From: Deltaproteobacteria bacterium
GTDB lineage: Bacteria > Desulfobacterota > Binatia > DP-6
NCBI GenBank assembly: GCA_005879205.1
Contig: VBLD01000071.1
Location: 1 to 28,788, forward strand
Reading direction: 5' to 3'
Length of the DNA: 28,788 nucleotides
Position 1 is the stretch's first letter, and the number at the start of each line of letters is the position of its first letter. Below are positions 7,910 to 16,290 of this stretch, piece by piece. A program made the position numbers and the translations under genes. Under the pieces are notes generated by a model that saw only the letters and a list, made by a program, of their open reading frames with translations, did not search any database and was not told the origin of the DNA.

Positions 7910-10425
7910 GTGGCTGCTCGTGCGCGAAGGAGTACGGCCACGGACCAAGACCGCAACCGGACGCCGGACGACGACGTGTTCCGCGCGGCGTTCGAGAACG
8001 ACAGCCGGAAGAGCTGTGTGCGCGGCGGCAGCGCGTATTGCCTGATCGCCGGGCTGGTGATCCTCGCCACCACCCCGCTCGATCGGGTCCGCTTCCCGGA
8101 GCTCGCCGGTCCGCTGCTCGTCATCCGGCTCGCAGGCATTACCGCGATGGCGGCGATTCTGGCGCTCCTGCGCAGCGACCACGGACGGCGTCACCCGCGT
8201 GCCGTCGGCGTGCTTCCGCCGAGCGCGACCGGGGCGCTGATCCAGGCGCTCGCCTTCGCCACCGGCGGCCACACGAGCCCGGTCAACATCGACACCAACT
8301 TCGCGATCATCGGGGTCGCCTTGATGATGCCGTGGACGATGGCCTGGTCCGCGCTCTCCTGCCTCGTCCTCGTCGGCGAATACGTGGCGGCGACGGCCAC
8401 CGCCGGCACGCTCCGCGACCCCCGGTTCACCGACAACCTGCTCGTCCTGACGGCGGCGAGCGGCCTGGCGATCGTCACCACGGGCGTGCGCGAGCGCTGG
8501 CGCAGGCGGGAGTTCGCGCACCGGTGGACGCTCGCCGGCGCCCATCGCGACGCCCGGGCGAGCGCGGAACGCTACCGGTCGCTGGTCGAGATCGCCGGCA
8601 GCGTCATCGTCGTCCTCGCGCGCGACGGGCGCATCGTCGAGTTCAACCGGGAAGCCGTGCGGGTGCTCGGCTGGCCGCCCGAGGAGGCCGTCGGGCAGGA
8701 CTATCTCCGGCTGTGCGTGCCCGCCTCGTGTCACGGCGCGGTCGGTGCCGGGATCGTCCGTGCCCGCGGCGGCGAAGCGGTGCACGGCCTCGAGGCGCGC
8801 ATGCGGACGCGAGGCGGCGACGAGCGCGTCTTCGTGTGCAACGTGAGCCGCCTGGCCGACGGCGGCGTCATCCTCTGCGGGGAGGACATCACCGAACGGA
8901 CGCGCGTCGAGGAGGCTCTGCGCGCGAGCGAGGCACGCCTGAGGACGGTGATCACGGGCGCACCGGTGGTGCTCTTCACCTGCGACCAGGCGGGCATCTG
9001 CACGCTCTCCGAAGGGCGGGGCCTCGCCCGCCTGGGCCTCCGCCCCGGTCAGGTGCTGGGCCTGCACTTCTCGGAGGTGCTCGCCGGTTTCGTGAGCGAT
9101 CCGGAGCGCTCGGCGGGCTACTTCCAGCGCGCGCTCGCGGGCGAGCGGGTCACCTGGCTCGGCGCCTCGGGCGAGATGATCTTCGAGTGCCGGCTGACGC
9201 CGATGCGCGACCGGGAAGACAACGTGAGCGGGGTGATCGGGGTGGCGATCGACGTGACCGAGCGCGAGCGGTCGGAGAACGCGCTTCTCGTCCTCGAGCG
9301 GAAGCTCCTCGAGGCGAAGCGCCTCGAGAGCCTCGGCGTGCTGGCGGGCGGCGTCGCGCACGACTTCAACAACCTGCTGGTGAACGTCCTCGGCAACGCC
9401 TCGCTCGCCGCATCGGAGCTGGCGGAGGACTCGCCGGCACGCCCGAGCCTGCGCCGCATCGAAGCCGCCGCCCGGCGAGGATCGGAGCTCACGCGGCCGG
9501 AAAGGAACCCGTCTCGCTGCAGCCCGTGAACGTGAGCGCCGCCGTCGAGGACACCCTGGACCTCCTGCAGGTGTCGATTCCAACCCGGGTGGTGGTGCGC
9601 CAGGAGCTCGGGCCGGACCTCCCGGAGGTGGCCGGCGACCCCAGCCAGATTCGCCAGGTGGTGATGAACCTGATCATCAACGCCGCCGAGGCGATCGGCG
9701 ATGCCGGCGTCATCACCGTTCGCACCGAGCTGGTGCACCTCGACGACGCGGCGCTGCGGCCGATGCAGCGCGGCTCGGAGGCGATCCCCGGGCCGCACGT
9801 CTGCCTGGAGGTCGCGGACACCGGCGCCGGCATGAGCGCGGCGACTGTCGCGAAGATCTTCGACCCGTTCTTCTCGACGAAGTTCGCGGGACGGGGGCTC
9901 GGGCTCGCGACCGTGCTCGGCGTCGTCCGCGCGCACCACGGGGGCCTCACGGTCCGGAGCGAGCCGGGCCGGGGCACGACGTTCCGCGTCTTCCTGCCCT
10001 GCGCCGAAGCCCCGGCGCGCGCGGCGGCACCCCCGCCGGCCGAGCCGACCTCCCGGACCGTCCTCATCGTCGACGACGAGGAGGACGTGCGTGCGGTGAC
10101 CGCCCACATGCTCGAGCGCCTCGGCTGCAGCGTGCTGGTCGCCGCCGACGGGCGCGAGGGGGTGGAGGTCTTCCGCGCCCACGCGCCGGTCATCGACGCC
10201 GTGCTGATCGACCTCACGCTGCCTCGCCTGAGCGGCGAGCGTGCGTGCCGCGAGATGCGGACCATCCGGTCCGACGCTCGCGTGATCCTGATGAGCGGCT
10301 ACAGCGCGGACGAGGCGCCCGGACACCTGGCCGAGGCCGGAGCCGCGGGCTTCCTCCGCAAGCCCTTCTCGGTGGCCGATCTGCGCTCGATGATGGACCG
10401 CACGTTCGACGTGTCAGCCCACTGA
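7910..10425 (+). CDS. Membrane-bound hybrid histidine kinase, TM-PAS-PAS-HisKA-HATPase-REC (frameshifted)
   Basis: Starts at GTG 7910 (uncertain; GGGAG about 8 nt upstream). Residues about 40-195 hold five or six hydrophobic segments. PAS 1 is about 222-335 and PAS 2 about 343-455. HisKA has GGVAHDFNNLL with H484. The frame then breaks near 9496: as read the first part stops at 9529, while the sequence resumes one frame over with AGKEPVSLQPVNV and runs to TGA 10423-10425. That part carries the N box (VMNLIINAAEA), DTGAGM, GRGLGLAT and a C-terminal receiver (TVLIVDDEEDV, IDLTLPRLSG, RKPF). Kinases of this type normally read LTRQMLAYAGK here; QMLAY is absent, which fits a deletion of about 16 bp. 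As read, the first product would lack the ATPase domain. It is convergent with the remnant at 10435. Confidence 0.85.
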
Positions 10426-10434
10426 GCGCGCCCT

Positions 10435-10717
10435 TCAGGCGTGCGCGGCGACGGCGGTCGGACGCTGGACGTACAGCTCGTCCCGGGACGGCTTCGTCGC
10501 GGCCGGCGCCTCGGCAGGCGCAGCGGGTAGCGGACCTCACGCCCGTGGTCGCCATGGAGCCGTTCGGCGGTATACACGCCGCCGAACTTCCACAGCATGC
10601 GGCGAAGTTCGGCTGCCCCTGGGCGAGGAAGCGCAGCGTGATGCCGGCGGTGTCGCGCAACGCGCGCCAGCCGAGGTGCTTGCGGTCGAGGATGAACGAG
10701 GAGAAGGCGCACGGCAC
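10435..10717 (-). pseudogene. 3' remnant of an unrecognised gene with two frame breaks
   Basis: Reading leftward from about 10717, natural-looking protein appears in three successive frames: CAFSSFILDRKHLGWRAL and RFLAQGQPNFA, then (break near 10600) MLWKFGGVYTAERL and GREVRYPLRLP, then (break near 10512) EAPAATKPSRDELYVQRP, ending at TGA 10437-10435. Each break is repaired by adding a single base. No start codon with a ribosome site, and no upstream domain, was found, so this is the C-terminal end of a longer protein or a very small decayed gene. The family is not recognised; the ending vaguely recalls C-termini of B12-binding radical SAM proteins, but I would not assign that. The stop lies 10 bp from the convergent kinase stop. 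Confidence 0.55.
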
Positions 10718-10953
10718 CCCGGATCGGAGCAAGCTGGCGAGCCTGCCAGCTAGCGCGCGGGCCCGGATCCTGTCAATCCGCCTCCGCAGGGATCGAGCGC
10801 TCGTGGCGATCGTTGCCGCGGCCGCCGGCGCGCCGCGGCACAGATGTGTCACGAGCGGCCCGTTCGGCGCTCCGAGGCCGCCAAAGACGTGGCCGGACGC
10901 GCGCGGCGCCCTGGTGCGCGGCTTGCACACCAACCCCCTCCGGAGGCGTTGCC
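10718..10953. other. Non-coding stretch with inverted repeats before the secreted-protein gene
   Basis: No supported gene. Two inverted repeats stand out: AGCTGGC (10732-10738) with GCCAGCT (10745-10751), loop of 6; and TGCCGCGGC (10814-10822) with GCCGCGGCA (10832-10840), loop of 9. Neither has a following T-run. The right end carries GGAGG (about 10942-10946), the ribosome site for the ATG at 10954. No convincing promoter was found. Confidence 0.4.
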
Positions 10954-12607
10954 ATGCGGAGCAGTACAGCAGGGATCGGGTGGGCCACCGCCGCGAGCGC
11001 GATCGTCGCCGTGATGGTCGGCTGGCTCGCGCGTGACGCACGGGATGTTCGTGGTGCCGGCGTCGGACCCGAGATCCTCCGACAGCGACACGCTCCGCTA
11101 CTCGCGGCACGAATTCACCACCTACTTCCTCCAGCACGCCGAGCGCCACTCACGCGGACACGACGGTGTCGGGGCGGGTCGTCAACCGCCGGGACCTGGC
11201 CGATGGCGTCTTCAAGAACCAGCTCGTCATCCCCGTCCCCGACCTTCCGCTCGGTCCGGCCGCCATCGTCGCGAGCCGGGCCGGTCACGGACCGCCTCAG
11301 ATCAGGATCGACGACACCGATTTCACGATCGCGCCGGCGCCCCTCCCCGTGCCCACCCAGTACGGCGAGTGGCGCGTCCCCGGCTACCACGCAGCCGTCG
11401 GCCGCGACGGGGTCGTCTACGTCAGCCTCGACCTGACGGGCACGACGGAGCCGCTGGTCTTCGAGGCCCGGGCCCTCGGCTATCCCCTGCGCTTCACGAA
11501 CGCGGACATTATCTTCCGGAACGCCCAGGGCTTCCTCATGCAGCTCCTGGTCGGCGTCGACGGCGAGCCGGTGCCCGGGATGTTCGTGGTGCCGGCGTCG
11601 GACCCGAGATCCTCCGACAGCGACACGCTCCGCTACTCGCGGCACGAATTCACCACCTACTTCCTCCAGCACGCCGAGCGAACTGGCACCTGGACGGCAG
11701 CGCGCACGTCGACCACAATCATCTGATCCTCGCCATCGCCGGCAAGCTCGGCCCGCAATCGCCGGAGCCCGGCGCCACGCCGGCCTTCGGCCTCGCGATC
11801 TCGACCTACTCGCTCTTCCACCAGGGGCTGGTCGGCGTCTCGTCGGTCACCATGAACGGTCGGGCCGCCACCGACGGGTACGACACCACCGGAACCCCCC
11901 CGACTCCCGACGGCGACGTGTTCAGCAACGGGATGGTCACGCTCCGCGGCCACGCGACGATCGATGGCGACGCCACCGGAGGCGGATTCGACGTCGCGCG
12001 TGATCACATGGTGAGCGGCAGCCAGACGATCGGGACGCCGATGTCCTTCATGGAGATCAAGGTGCCGGCAGGCATCCCCGACCTCGGCGACCTGAAGGTG
12101 CTGCCGGGCGCGCCAGAGCTGGCGGACCGGGCGCCCGACGAGAATCAGGGTGGCAACAAGGGAACCCACGGCGACGGCGGCAAGGGCAACGGAGGCAAGG
12201 GACCGAAGCCGAAGCACGGGCGGCACGCTCGCCGGCAGCGGACGCTCGTCGGACCGGGCAGCTTCCTCGCCTCGGATCTGATCGTCGCCGGCCGGTCCAC
12301 GCTCTTCGTCGACAACTCGGCGGGACCGGTGACCCTCTACGTGACCGGCCGCGTCGCGGTGAAGGGCAACGGGCGCATCGTCGTGGCGGACCCGAACCCC
12401 GAGAAGTTCGCGATCTACGTCGCCAGCGACCGGCCGGTCAGCTTCGGCGGCTCGGCGGCGACACGTTTCTACGGCGTACTCTACGCGCCTCACTCCGCCG
12501 TCGAGATCGTGGGCGGCGGCCAGTGGTACGGGGCGTTCGTCGGCGGTGCGCTGCGCGAGAGCGGCCGCTCGACCGTGCACTACTACCGGGCGCTCAAGGG
12601 TCCATGA
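10954..12607 (+). CDS. Secreted surface protein with PilX/DUF7305-like C-terminal domain (disrupted by duplication and frame breaks)
   Basis: The ATG at 10954 follows GGAGG and begins a signal-peptide-like stretch (hydrophobic core ATAASAIVAVMVGWLA). The frame is lost at about 11040, where a 105-bp block copied from 11576 is inserted; coding resumes in another frame at ATHADTTVSGRVVN (about 11145). That frame runs to just past the second copy, then needs +1 base at 11680 to continue as NWHLDGSAHVDHNHLIL, reading to TGA 12605-12607. Removing 107 bp (11040-11146) restores one frame across the first junction. The C-terminal third has a Gly/Lys/His-rich linker (12148-12235) followed by a domain with LYVTGRVAVKGNG, YGVLYAPHSAVEI and GAFVGGAL, resembling the DUF7305/PilX-type surface domain. 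As read, intact pieces are 11145-11726 and 11680-12607. Function unknown; cell-surface or extracellular location inferred. Confidence 0.6.
11041..11145 (+). repeat. 105-bp exact direct repeat, copy 1
   Basis: Identical over 105 bp to 11576-11680. It begins CGGGATGTTCGTGGTGCCGG. This copy sits between the signal peptide and the mature N-terminus of the secreted protein and breaks the frame. It encodes the same peptide (GMFVVPASDPRSS onward) but in a frame used by neither flank, so it looks like the displaced copy. Confidence 0.95.
11576..11680 (+). repeat. 105-bp exact direct repeat, copy 2
   Basis: This copy lies 535 bp downstream of copy 1 and is in frame with the preceding coding sequence (GEPVPGMFVVPASDP). 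It is therefore probably the native location. The reading frame breaks exactly at its last base, where NWHLDGSAHVD continues one frame over. Confidence 0.95.
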
Positions 12608-12610
12608 CGG

Positions 12611-12634
12611 CCGCTCAGCAACGCTGCTGAGCGG
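12611..12634 (+). terminator. Perfect 10-bp stem hairpin just after the secreted-protein stop
   Basis: CCGCTCAGCA, loop ACGC, TGCTGAGCGG. The stem is perfect and starts 3 nt after the TGA at 12605-12607. No T-run follows, so it would be a U-less terminator or a 3'-end stabilising structure rather than a classic intrinsic terminator. Confidence 0.6.
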
Positions 12635-12682
12635 GGCCTCGGGAAACGCCGGCAACCGCACCGCGTCGGCGCGCCACGGTTT

Positions 12683-12708
12683 GCCGCGCCGGCTTCGCCG
12701 GCCGCGGC
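12683..12708. other. GC-rich inverted repeat in the convergent intergenic region
   Basis: GCCGCGCCGGC (12683-12693), loop TTC, then GCCGGCCGCGGC (12697-12708): an 11-bp stem with one bulged C. It lies midway between the two stop-proximal hairpins and could act in either direction as a terminator back-up, or be chance in GC-rich DNA. Confidence 0.4.
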
Positions 12709-12756
12709 ACGCCGCTCGCACCACGCACGCACCGCCACACGCTCGCTTCCGGTCCC

Positions 12757-12780
12757 GACCCGCGACAAGCGTCGCGGGTC
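12757..12780 (-). terminator. Perfect 10-bp stem hairpin just after the LLM oxidoreductase stop
   Basis: GACCCGCGAC, loop AAGC, GTCGCGGGTC on the + strand. For the leftward LLM gene it begins 3 nt after its stop (TGA on the minus strand at 12786-12784). It mirrors the hairpin at 12611-12634 in stem length, loop length and distance from the stop. No T-run. Confidence 0.6.
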
Positions 12781-12783
12781 GCG

Positions 12784-13701
12784 TCATGTCCGGCGCGCGA
12801 GCAGCGCGCGTGTGCGCGCCGGAGCCTCCTCGTCGCCCTCGACGCGGAACGGGATGGCGAGGAAATCCGTGGCCCCCGCCTCGGCCAGCCGATCGAGCTG
12901 CTCGCCGACGGCGCTCTCGTCGCCGACGATCGCCACGTCGCCCGGACCCTCGACGCCCTCGAGGTCGAGCATCCGGCGGTAGGACGGGAGCCCGCCGTAG
13001 ATCTGGAAGCCGCGGGCCGCCGACGTCCGCGCCGCGGCGACGTCGCGCGTGACGGCCACCGGCAGCCCGACCACGACGCGCGGCGCCGGACGCCCCGCCC
13101 CTGCCGCGGCCTCGCGGATGCGCGGCACGGTGTGCTCGCGGATGGTGCGCAGGCCGGTCATCCAGGTGATCGTGCCGTCGGCCGCGCGGCCGGCGAGCGC
13201 GAGCATCTTCGGGGCGAGCGCGGCGACGAGGATCGGGCACGGCGTGGCGCCCGGAACGGCGAGCTGCGCGTTCACGCGGTACTCCTCGCCCGCATGGCTC
13301 ACGCTACCGCTCCGGATGAGCGATCCGAGCACCGCCAGGTATTCCTTCATGTGGCTGTAGGGCTTCGCGAAGGAGAACCCGAACATCCCCTCGATGACGA
13401 TCTGGTGCGAGAGCCCGATGCCCAGCGTGAAGCGGCCGCGGGCCGCCGCCTGCGCCGACAGCGCCTGCTGCGCCATGGCCACCGGATGGCGCGGAAACGT
13501 CGGCACCACGGCCGTGCCGAGCTCGATCCGCGACGTCTCCCGCCCGCAGATCGCCGCGGCGAGGATCGCGTCCATGCCGAAGATGTTGGCGAACCAGCCG
13601 CTCGCGAAGCCGTCGGCCTCGGCCCGCTTCGCCTGGGCGACGAGGCCGTCGACGTCCGCCGGCGCGCCGCCGATGTCACCGATGCCGACGCCGATCTTCA
13701 T
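12784..13701 (-). CDS. LLM-class (luciferase-like) flavin/F420-dependent oxidoreductase
   Basis: 305 residues. The ATG at 13701 is chosen because MKIGVGIGDIGG is the typical first beta strand of the family and AGAGG lies about 7 nt upstream; the open frame extends further but without family sequence. Family-like features include RIELGTAVVPTFPRHPVAMAQ-type strand/helix sequence (about residues 58-80), GRFTLGIGLSH (about 89-99) and PCPILVAALAPKML (about 154-167), which line the cofactor site of the TIM barrel. In related enzymes the cofactor is coenzyme F420 or FMN; F420 is favoured by resemblance to the MSMEG_4879-type subgroup, as I recall it. The substrate is unknown. It is divergent from two CoA-transferase genes and shares their control region, so it may act in the same CoA-thioester pathway (inference). 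Confidence 0.88.
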   Translation of the reverse strand: MKIGVGIGDIGGAPADVDGLVAQAKRAEADGFASGWFANIFGMDAILAAAICGRETSRIELGTAVVPTFPRHPVAMAQQALSAQAAARGRFTLGIGLSHQIVIEGMFGFSFAKPYSHMKEYLAVLGSLIRSGSVSHAGEEYRVNAQLAVPGATPCPILVAALAPKMLALAGRAADGTITWMTGLRTIREHTVPRIREAAAGAGRPAPRVVVGLPVAVTRDVAAARTSAARGFQIYGGLPSYRRMLDLEGVEGPGDVAIVGDESAVGEQLDRLAEAGATDFLAIPFRVEGDEEAPARTRALLARRT

Positions 13702-13752
13702 GGAGCGGCCTCTTAGCGCACCGCGGCCCTCGGGCGAAAGGCCCGCCCAAAA

Positions 13753-13785
13753 ACGGGCGGTAGACGGGCGGTAGACGGGCCGTAC
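13753..13785. promoter_or_regulatory. Three 11-bp tandem repeats in the shared control region (candidate operator)
   Basis: ACGGGCGGTAG occurs at 13753-13763 and 13764-13774, directly followed by the 9/11 match ACGGGCCGTAC at 13775-13785. A fourth copy with one extra base (ACGGGCGG-C-TAG) is at 13804-13815, inside the promoter spacer and -10. The 11-bp spacing is one helical turn. The array lies between the LLM start (13701) and the CoA-transferase start (13829), as expected for a regulator site controlling one or both. Confidence 0.55.
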
Positions 13786-13788
13786 AAC

Positions 13789-13818
13789 TTGACACCTCGC
13801 GCGACGGGCGGCTAGCGT
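13789..13818 (+). promoter_or_regulatory. Candidate sigma-70-type promoter of the CaiB/BaiF pair
   Basis: TTGACA (13789-13794), an 18-bp spacer, then TAGCGT (13813-13818). The -35 is a perfect consensus match and the -10 is weak. The TTG start is only 10 nt past the -10, so transcripts would be nearly leaderless. A copy of the 11-bp repeat overlaps the spacer and -10, suggesting repression. Confidence 0.45.
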
Positions 13819-13828
13819 CCGTCGCCTG

Positions 13829-15061
13829 TTGAGCGACGCCCTCTCCGGCATCCGTATCCTCGACCTCACGCACGAGCCCGGCTTCCTCGCCGGCAAGGTC
13901 CTCGGCGACCTCGGCGCCGACGTCGTGAAGGTCGAGCCGCCGGAGGGCGACCCGGCGCGCCGGCGGCCGCCCTTCTGGGGCGGGACGGCCGATGCCGACC
14001 GCTCGCTCCTCTGGCTCGCGCTCAACACCTCGAAGCGCGGCATCACGCTGGCCGTCGACCGGTCGCGCGGCCGCGAGCTGCTGCTGGCGCTCGCCGAGCG
14101 GGCCGACGTGCTCCTCGAGAGCGAGGCGCCGGGCAGCCTGCAGGCGCGCGGCCTCGGCTGGGAAACGCTCCACGCCCGGAACCGGCGTCTCGTTCTCTGC
14201 TCGCTCACGCCCTTCGGGCAGACCGGCCCGCGCGCCGGCTGGCGCGGCTCGGACCTCACGGCCGTCGCGGCGAGCGGCAACCTATATTCGACGGGCGATC
14301 CCGACCGCGCCCCCGTCCGCTGCTCGCTGCCGGTGTCGTACTACCACGGCGGCCTCGAAGCCGCGGTCGGCGTCGTCTTCGCCCTTCTGGCACGTGACAC
14401 GACCGGTGAGGGCCAGCACGTCGACGTCGCGCTCCAGGCGGCCATGGTGATGCCGAGCATCGGCACGGCCGCGATGTTCAAGATGACCGGCCAGCGCGGC
14501 GCGCGGGTCGGAGCCTTCATGAGCGCCGGCCGGACCGTCCAGCGGGAGATCTGGCCCTGCCAGGACGGCTTCGTCTCCTTCGCGCTGCGCGGCGGGCCGG
14601 CGCGCGTGCCCGGCCTGATCGCCATGGTGGCCTACATGGACGAGCACGGGATGGCGTCGGAGCGCCTCAGGGCCGTCGACTGGAAGACCTACAACCACAA
14701 CCTGCTCACCCAGGCCGAGGTGGACGCGCTCACCCGGGAGTTCGGCGCCTTCTTCGCCACCAAGACGATGGCCGAGCTCTACCGCGCGGCGTGCGAGCGG
14801 AACCTGATGCTCGCCCCGGTCAACACGGCGCGCGAGATCGTCGCCTCCGAGCAGCTCGCCGCGCGGCAGTTCCTCGTCGAGGTCGACAATCCCGGCCGCG
14901 GCCGCCTGCGCTATCCCGGCGCCTTCGCCGCCACCTCCGGCCAGACGGTGGCGATCCGCCGGCCTGCGCCGCGCCTCGGCGAGCACACGGTCGAGATCCT
15001 GGCCGAGCTCGGCCTCGGCGAGCGCGACGTCGAGCGGCTCCGCGCCGAGGGCGTCGTATGA
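13829..15061 (+). CDS. CaiB/BaiF (family III) CoA-transferase homologue lacking the catalytic Asp
   Basis: 410 residues from a TTG start; no ATG or GTG gives the conserved N-terminus (LSGIRILDLTHEPGFLAGKV, with the Rossmann-like start and LGDLGADVVKVEPPEGD). Other family features are NTSKRGITLAVD (about 66-77), SLTPFGQTGP (about 125-134) and TGEGQHVDVAL. In family III enzymes an Asp (D169 in formyl-CoA transferase) forms the acyl anhydride. By alignment on P-x-x-D-x3-G-L this protein has Tyr171 there (PVSYYHGGL). It is therefore probably a non-catalytic or altered subunit. It overlaps the next gene by ATGA, and that product keeps the Asp, so the two likely form a heteromeric CoA-transferase, as in BbsEF-type enzymes (inference). 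Substrates unknown. Confidence 0.88.
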   Translation: MSDALSGIRILDLTHEPGFLAGKVLGDLGADVVKVEPPEGDPARRRPPFWGGTADADRSLLWLALNTSKRGITLAVDRSRGRELLLALAERADVLLESEAPGSLQARGLGWETLHARNRRLVLCSLTPFGQTGPRAGWRGSDLTAVAASGNLYSTGDPDRAPVRCSLPVSYYHGGLEAAVGVVFALLARDTTGEGQHVDVALQAAMVMPSIGTAAMFKMTGQRGARVGAFMSAGRTVQREIWPCQDGFVSFALRGGPARVPGLIAMVAYMDEHGMASERLRAVDWKTYNHNLLTQAEVDALTREFGAFFATKTMAELYRAACERNLMLAPVNTAREIVASEQLAARQFLVEVDNPGRGRLRYPGAFAATSGQTVAIRRPAPRLGEHTVEILAELGLGERDVERLRAEGVV

Positions 15062-16278
15062 GCGCGCTCTTCGCCGGCACGACGATCCTCGAGTTCGGCG
15101 GCGGTGCGGCCGGCCCGATCGCCACGCGCTACTTCGCCGACCACGGCGCGACCGTCATCCGGGTCGAGTCGCGACGCCGTCCCGACTTCCTGCGCATTCT
15201 GCGCCTCACCCCGACGACGCCGGGCGGCCTCGACGGCTCGGCGCACTTCGCCGTGCTGAACGTGAACAAGCTCTCCGTCGCGCTCGACCTCTCCCGTCCC
15301 GAAGGCGTCGCCGTGGCGCGCCGGCTCGCGCTCGCCGCCGACGCCGTCGCCGAGAACTTCGCGCCCGGGGCGATGGCGCGGTGGGGACTCGACTACGGCT
15401 CGCTGGTGCGCGACCGTCCGGATCTGGTGATGATCAGCACGTGCCTCAACGGGCAGACGGGCCCGCACCGGCACTACCCCGGCTTCGGCGGGCAGGGCTC
15501 GGCGCTCGCCGGCTTCAACCACCTGACCGGGTGGCCCGATCGCGAGCCGGTGGGTCCGTTCGGCACCATCACGGACTCGCTGTCGCCGCGCTACGCCGCG
15601 CTGCTGCTCGGCGCCGCCCTGCTCCACCGCCGCCGCACCGGCGAGGGGCAGCACATCGATCTCTCGCAGGTGGAGGCCGGGATCGTCTGTCTCGCGGAGT
15701 CGATCCTCACCTACACCGCCAACGGCGAGATCCTGACGCGCATGGGCAACCGCTCGCGCCACGCCGCGCCGCACGGCGTCTTCCGCTGTGCCGACGAGGC
15801 CGGGCGCGACCGCTGGGTGGCCGTCGCCGTGCACGACGACGAGGACTGGCAGCGGCTGGTCGACGTCCTCGGCCGCCCCGCGTGGGCCGTCGAGCCAGCG
15901 CTCGCGACTGCCGCCGGCCGCCAGGAGCGCGTCGGCGAGGTCGAGGCGCGGCTCGAGGAGTGGACCCGGACCGAGACCGCCGCCCACGTCGCCAGCCGCC
16001 TCCAGGGCGCGGGCATCGACGCCGCGCCGGTCGAGGACTTCGGCGACCTCCACGACGATCCGCAGCTCGCCCACCGGCGGCACTTCCGGACCGTCGAGCA
16101 CGGCGTCCTCGGCTCCCACCCCGCCGAGACCCATGCCATCCGCTTCTCCGCGATGGAGCCGCAGCTCGATGCACCGGCCCCGCGCCTGGGCGAGCACACC
16201 GAGTACGTGCTCCGCGAGCTGCTCGGCATGGGGGCGGAGGAGATCGACCGGCTGCGTGCGGCCGCGGTGCTCGAGTAG
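15058..16278 (+). CDS. CaiB/BaiF (family III) CoA-transferase, catalytic subunit candidate
   Basis: 406 residues; ATG 15058 overlaps the TGA of the previous gene. The N-terminal half has LEFGGGAAGPIATRYFADHG, VIRVESRRRPD and NVNKLSVALDLSRPEG, all standard family positions. D173 in GTITDSLSPRYA occupies the position of the acyl-anhydride-forming aspartate, and TGEGQHIDLSQVEAG follows. The C-terminal APRLGEHTEYVL is also typical. It should move CoA between carboxylic acids in the cytoplasm, probably with the Asp-less partner encoded upstream. Translational coupling by the 4-bp overlap supports equal production. The gene ends 12 bp before the convergent stop of the Cys-rich secreted-protein gene, with no hairpin between. 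Confidence 0.9.
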   Translation: MSALFAGTTILEFGGGAAGPIATRYFADHGATVIRVESRRRPDFLRILRLTPTTPGGLDGSAHFAVLNVNKLSVALDLSRPEGVAVARRLALAADAVAENFAPGAMARWGLDYGSLVRDRPDLVMISTCLNGQTGPHRHYPGFGGQGSALAGFNHLTGWPDREPVGPFGTITDSLSPRYAALLLGAALLHRRRTGEGQHIDLSQVEAGIVCLAESILTYTANGEILTRMGNRSRHAAPHGVFRCADEAGRDRWVAVAVHDDEDWQRLVDVLGRPAWAVEPALATAAGRQERVGEVEARLEEWTRTETAAHVASRLQGAGIDAAPVEDFGDLHDDPQLAHRRHFRTVEHGVLGSHPAETHAIRFSAMEPQLDAPAPRLGEHTEYVLRELLGMGAEEIDRLRAAAVLE

Positions 16279-16290
16279 CCCTGCGGCGCC

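Noticed and set aside
7745..9583. Long minus-strand open frame antisense to the membrane hybrid kinase
   Set aside because: His/Arg/Ala-rich shadow; the plus strand has TM, PAS and HisKA features.
10486..10506. 20-bp match between this region and the Cys-repeat gene near 898 (GACGGCTTCGTCGCGGCCGG)
   Set aside because: It lies in different frames and strands of unrelated sequence and does not extend; most likely chance in GC-rich coding DNA.
10426..11700. Insertion sequence or integrated element as the cause of the damaged region
   Set aside because: No transposase motifs, terminal inverted repeats or target-site duplications; the 105-bp repeats are direct and coding.
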